A DNA stretch of 64,000 bases from Zestomonas insulae (GTDB lineage: Bacteria > Pseudomonadota > Gammaproteobacteria > Pseudomonadales > Pseudomonadaceae): NCBI RefSeq assembly GCF_016901015.1, contig NZ_JAFEUP010000003.1:1-64000 (forward strand), in the 5' to 3' direction. This document shows positions 61,455 to 64,000 of the stretch, in pieces. The first letter of the stretch is position 1; the number at the start of each line of letters is the position of its first letter. The notes beneath the pieces are model-generated. The model was not told the DNA's origin, did no database searches, and worked only from the letters and a program-made list of their open reading frames with translations. The translations under genes were made by a program, and so were the position numbers.

Positions 61455-62518
61455 GACGACTCTCCTGCATTCAGTTCGGCGGCCGCGCGCTTCAGCAACT
61501 TCTTCACCGGAGCGGCGAGGCCCAGGCGCGGCGGGGTGGCGAGGTTATACCAGAGCCAGTCGGCCTCGGCCACGGCGTGGGCGGCGCTGTCGACGTGGAT
61601 CAACCAGGGTTCGATGTCCAGCTGGAAATGGCTGAAGGTGTGAGTCAGAGCGGGCAGCGCACGGCGCTCGCCAAGGCTGAGGGCGTGGTGGCTGGCCAGC
61701 GGGTCGAGCGCGCTGAGGTCGTCCAGCTCCGGCAGGCTCCACAGCCCGCCCCACAGGCCGCTGGAGGGGCGCCGGTAGAGCAGGATCGCGCCGTCGCGGT
61801 TGGCCAGCAGCGGCATCAGCGTGCGTTTTTGCGGTAGAGCCTTGCGCGGCTTGGGTTCCGGGAAGGCGCTCTCGCGGCCAAGCAGATGCGCGCGGCAGCC
61901 GGCGCGCACCGGGCAGAGCAGGCAGCTCGGTTTGCTGCGGGTACAAAGCGTGGCGCCGAGGTCCATCATCGCCTGGGTGTAGTGGTTGACCCGTGCGTGC
62001 GGGGTCAGCTGGTCGGCCAGCGCCCAGAGCTTGGCGGCGACCTTGAGTTCGCCCGGGTAGCCGGGCTGGGCGCCGTAGCGGGCCAGCACGCGCTTGACGT
62101 TGCCGTCGAGGATCGGCGCGCGCACGCCCATGCTCAGGCTGGCGATGGCGCCGGCGGTGGAGCGGCCGATGCCGGGCAGTGCGGTGAGCTGTTCGATCGA
62201 GCGCGGGAACTCGCCGCCGTACTCGCGCACGACGATCTCCGCTGCCTTCTGCAGGTTGCGCGCGCGGGTGTAGTAGCCGAGTCCGGTCCACAGGTGCAGC
62301 ACCTCGTCTTCGGGCGCGGCGGCCAGCGCCTGGACGCTGGGCAGCGCGGCCATGAAGCGGTCGAAGTAGCCGAGCACGGTGCTCACTTGGGTCTGCTGCA
62401 GCATGATCTCCGAGACCCACACGCGGTACGGGCTGATGCCCTGTTGCCAGGGCAGGTCCTTGCGCCCGTGGGCGTCGTACCAGGCCAGCACCGCGCTGGA
62501 AAACTGCTCGGCGTTCAT
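61451..62518 (-). CDS. mutY: MutY: A/G-specific adenine glycosylase
   Basis: A 355-residue glycosylase from ATG 62518. It has [11 protein letters not shown] with the catalytic glutamate, helix-hairpin-helix [15 protein letters not shown], and the 4Fe-4S set C-x6-C-x2-C-x5-C ([17 protein letters not shown]). A C-terminal Nudix-like domain recognises 8-oxoG. It removes adenine mispaired with 8-oxoguanine. It overlaps both yggX and the AsmA gene by ATGA junctions. Confidence 0.95.
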   Translation of the reverse strand: MNAEQFSSAVLAWYDAHGRKDLPWQQGISPYRVWVSEIMLQQTQVSTVLGYFDRFMAALPSVQALAAAPEDEVLHLWTGLGYYTRARNLQKAAEIVVREYGGEFPRSIEQLTALPGIGRSTAGAIASLSMGVRAPILDGNVKRVLARYGAQPGYPGELKVAAKLWALADQLTPHARVNHYTQAMMDLGATLCTRSKPSCLLCPVRAGCRAHLLGRESAFPEPKPRKALPQKRTLMPLLANRDGAILLYRRPSSGLWGGLWSLPELDDLSALDPLASHHALSLGERRALPALTHTFSHFQLDIEPWLIHVDSAAHAVAEADWLWYNLATPPRLGLAAPVKKLLKRAAAELNAGESS

Positions 62519-64000
62519 CGCTTGAACAGGCCCTTGAGGGCGTCCTTCAGCTCGGGGCTGACCTTGTCGCCGAGCTTCTCCTCTAGCTTCTCGTTGAGCT
62601 TGTCGCCGGCCAACTTGGCGGCGATCTTGCCGAGGCCGTCGCGGTCCAGGCGGCAGGCCTTGGCGCCGAGTTCCAGCGGGCCGCGGCAGCGCACCGGCCA
62701 CTCTAGGCCGACGTAGCGTGAGTTGACCTGGCAGGCCGGGTCGGGCATCTCGCTCTTGTCGCCTTCGATGACCACGCCGAGTCGGTAGTCCATGCCCAGC
62801 ACGCGCAGGTCGAGGTCGCCGTTGCCCTTGACTGCCAATCCAGGGATGCGCGCACGCAGGTCGGGGTTGCTGGCCACGCCGTTGGTGAAGTTGAGGTTGC
62901 CCTGCAGCTCCTCGAACGGCGTGTCGCGGCCGCGCGTGCCTTCGCCGAGCGCCTTGCGGTTGAGCGTGGCGATGCCCTGGCAGAGCTGCTGCTCGAGGTT
63001 GGCCTTGAGCAGCACGCCGTCGCGCAGGGCGAAGCTGGCGGTGCCGTTGAGGCCGTCGATCCAGGCCTTCTGGCTGTTGCCGCTGGTGCGGATGTCGCTA
63101 TTCAGGTCGAGGCGCCCGGTGACCGGGGTCTTCTGCCCCTGGCTCTCGATCAGCTTCTCTACCGGCACGCCGCTGATGCGCTTCTGCGCGGTGAGCAGCG
63201 GCACTGGCTGGCGCACGTCGAGGCTGGCCTTGGCGTCGAAGTTGCCGCCGTACAGGTCGCCGCGCAGTTCCTGCAGGTTCAGCAGGCCGTCCTGGCCGGC
63301 GGCCTTGAGGCTGGCGTTGTCGATCGGCAGCTTGTCGATGACCAGCTGGGCGAGCGCCAGGTCGAGCTGCAGGTCGAGGCGCCGCAGGCGGTCGGCAGGC
63401 AGCAGCGGCGCGTCGCTCCAGGCCTGCTGGGTGGGTGCCGAGGGCAGTTCGCTGGTGCCGCTGGTGGTGGCCGCGGCGACGGTGGTCTTGACCTCGGCCT
63501 GGCGCGTTGCGCTGGCGGCGTCGGCGGCTTTCGCCGCCTTGGCCGGCAGGTAGCGGTCGAGGTCGAGGTGATCGCCCTTGAACTGCACGCGCAGCGCCTG
63601 TTTGGCGAAATCGGCGACGGCCAGGCGGCCGCTGAAGTGGCTGTCATCCAGCTTCAGGTTGAGCTCGTCGAGCGCCAGGCTGTTCGTCGTGCCGTTCAGG
63701 CGACCGACCAGCTCGACCTTCTTCAGCGTATTGGCGTCCGCCATCTCCGGCAGTTTCTGGCCGAGCCCCTCGAGGAAGGCACGCAGGTCGAATTCGGCGA
63801 TGGACAGCGCGCCAGTCAGCTTGGGCGCCTTGTCCAGCTCGCGCAGGTTGAGCTCGCCGAGCGCGCGCAACTGGTTGACCGACAGCTTGAGGCCGTTCCA
63901 TTCGGCGATCTGCGCGGCCTGGTCGAGCAGCAGCTGGCCCTGGGCGGCGAAGGTCGCGGTCTTGCCTTCCAGCGGTTGGCCGGAGGCCTCGCCGGACAAG
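62515..64000 (-). CDS. AsmA-family protein, C-terminal part (gene runs off the window)
   Basis: About 495 residues are visible and the frame stays open to the window edge, so the N-terminus is missing; an internal methionine near 63999 is unlikely to be the start. The AsmA pattern is clear: repeated [32 protein letters not shown] strands, [17 protein letters not shown], and a C-terminal [22 protein letters not shown]. AsmA-like proteins span the periplasm and affect outer-membrane lipid assembly. It overlaps mutY by ATGA. Confidence 0.9.
   Translation of the reverse strand, partial: LSGEASGQPLEGKTATFAAQGQLLLDQAAQIAEWNGLKLSVNQLRALGELNLRELDKAPKLTGALSIAEFDLRAFLEGLGQKLPEMADANTLKKVELVGRLNGTTNSLALDELNLKLDDSHFSGRLAVADFAKQALRVQFKGDHLDLDRYLPAKAAKAADAASATRQAEVKTTVAAATTSGTSELPSAPTQQAWSDAPLLPADRLRRLDLQLDLALAQLVIDKLPIDNASLKAAGQDGLLNLQELRGDLYGGNFDAKASLDVRQPVPLLTAQKRISGVPVEKLIESQGQKTPVTGRLDLNSDIRTSGNSQKAWIDGLNGTASFALRDGVLLKANLEQQLCQGIATLNRKALGEGTRGRDTPFEELQGNLNFTNGVASNPDLRARIPGLAVKGNGDLDLRVLGMDYRLGVVIEGDKSEMPDPACQVNSRYVGLEWPVRCRGPLELGAKACRLDRDGLGKIAAKLAGDKLNEKLEEKLGDKVSPELKDALKGLFKR

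Noticed and set aside
61545..62420. 291-residue frame inside mutY
   Set aside because: An alternative frame of a GC-rich gene with Arg/Pro/Ala-rich shadow composition.

Overview
The window reads as a Pseudomonas-type gammaproteobacterial chromosome. The right end (about 55.3-64 kb) is very GC-rich core genome: tRNA-Thr, a methyltransferase, a polar amino-acid ABC transporter, a CBS protein, tRNA-Phe, yggX, mutY and an AsmA-family gene. From memory this resembles the mutY/yggX/tRNA-Phe neighbourhood of P. aeruginosa. Everything left of tRNA-Thr looks acquired: a catabolic island (about 0.2-47 kb) with an IS3-family remnant at its left edge, a short stretch of broken and small genes (47-49.5 kb), and a plasmid-like mobilization and toxin-antitoxin remnant (49.5-55 kb) against the tRNA.

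The island looks built to degrade a methoxylated aromatic, probably lignin-related. I infer the substrate; the sequence does not prove it. Blocks in order: (1) FAD monooxygenase and HutC-type GntR regulator; (2) operon acyl-CoA dehydrogenase - two family III CoA-transferases - MaoC hydratase; (3) SDR; (4) DUF1302 - DUF1329 - YCF48-like - RND/MMPL export module, then a CmcJ-type oxygenase; (5) operon hydroxyquinol-type intradiol dioxygenase - Dabb protein - PurU - LigM-like tetrahydrofolate demethylase - FolD, with a divergent LysR gene; (6) TetR gene divergent from a second CmcJ oxygenase - Tat-exported protein - VAO-type flavoprotein - cytochrome c; (7) P450 with a VanB-type reductase; (8) glutathione-independent and glutathione-dependent formaldehyde dehydrogenases, a VOC protein, a Rieske oxygenase/reductase pair and an AraC regulator; (9) six-gene operon hydrolase - FAD monooxygenase - SnoaL-like - third CmcJ oxygenase - two SDRs; (10) divergent CitE-like lyase; (11) maleylacetate reductase - PcpA/LinE-like hydroquinone dioxygenase - carboxylesterase; (12) a chemoreceptor.

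Many of these promoters carry the same palindrome, TTGTACGTACAA or a close variant, usually on or next to the -10 box. The GT-N4-AC spacing fits the HutC/GntR repressor encoded at 1677-2435, which carries one upstream of itself, so the dispersed operons probably form one regulon.

Proposed flow: phenolic side chains and methyl groups are removed by the flavocytochrome, P450, Rieske, LigM-like and possibly CmcJ enzymes. Methyl groups leave as formaldehyde or methyl-THF and are oxidised by FdhA, FrmA, FolD and PurU. Decarboxylating FAD hydroxylases could give (methoxy)hydroquinones. These are cleaved either as hydroxyquinol by the intradiol enzyme or directly by the PcpA-like enzyme. Cleavage beside a methoxy group would give a methyl ester for the adjacent carboxylesterase. 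Both routes meet at maleylacetate and maleylacetate reductase.
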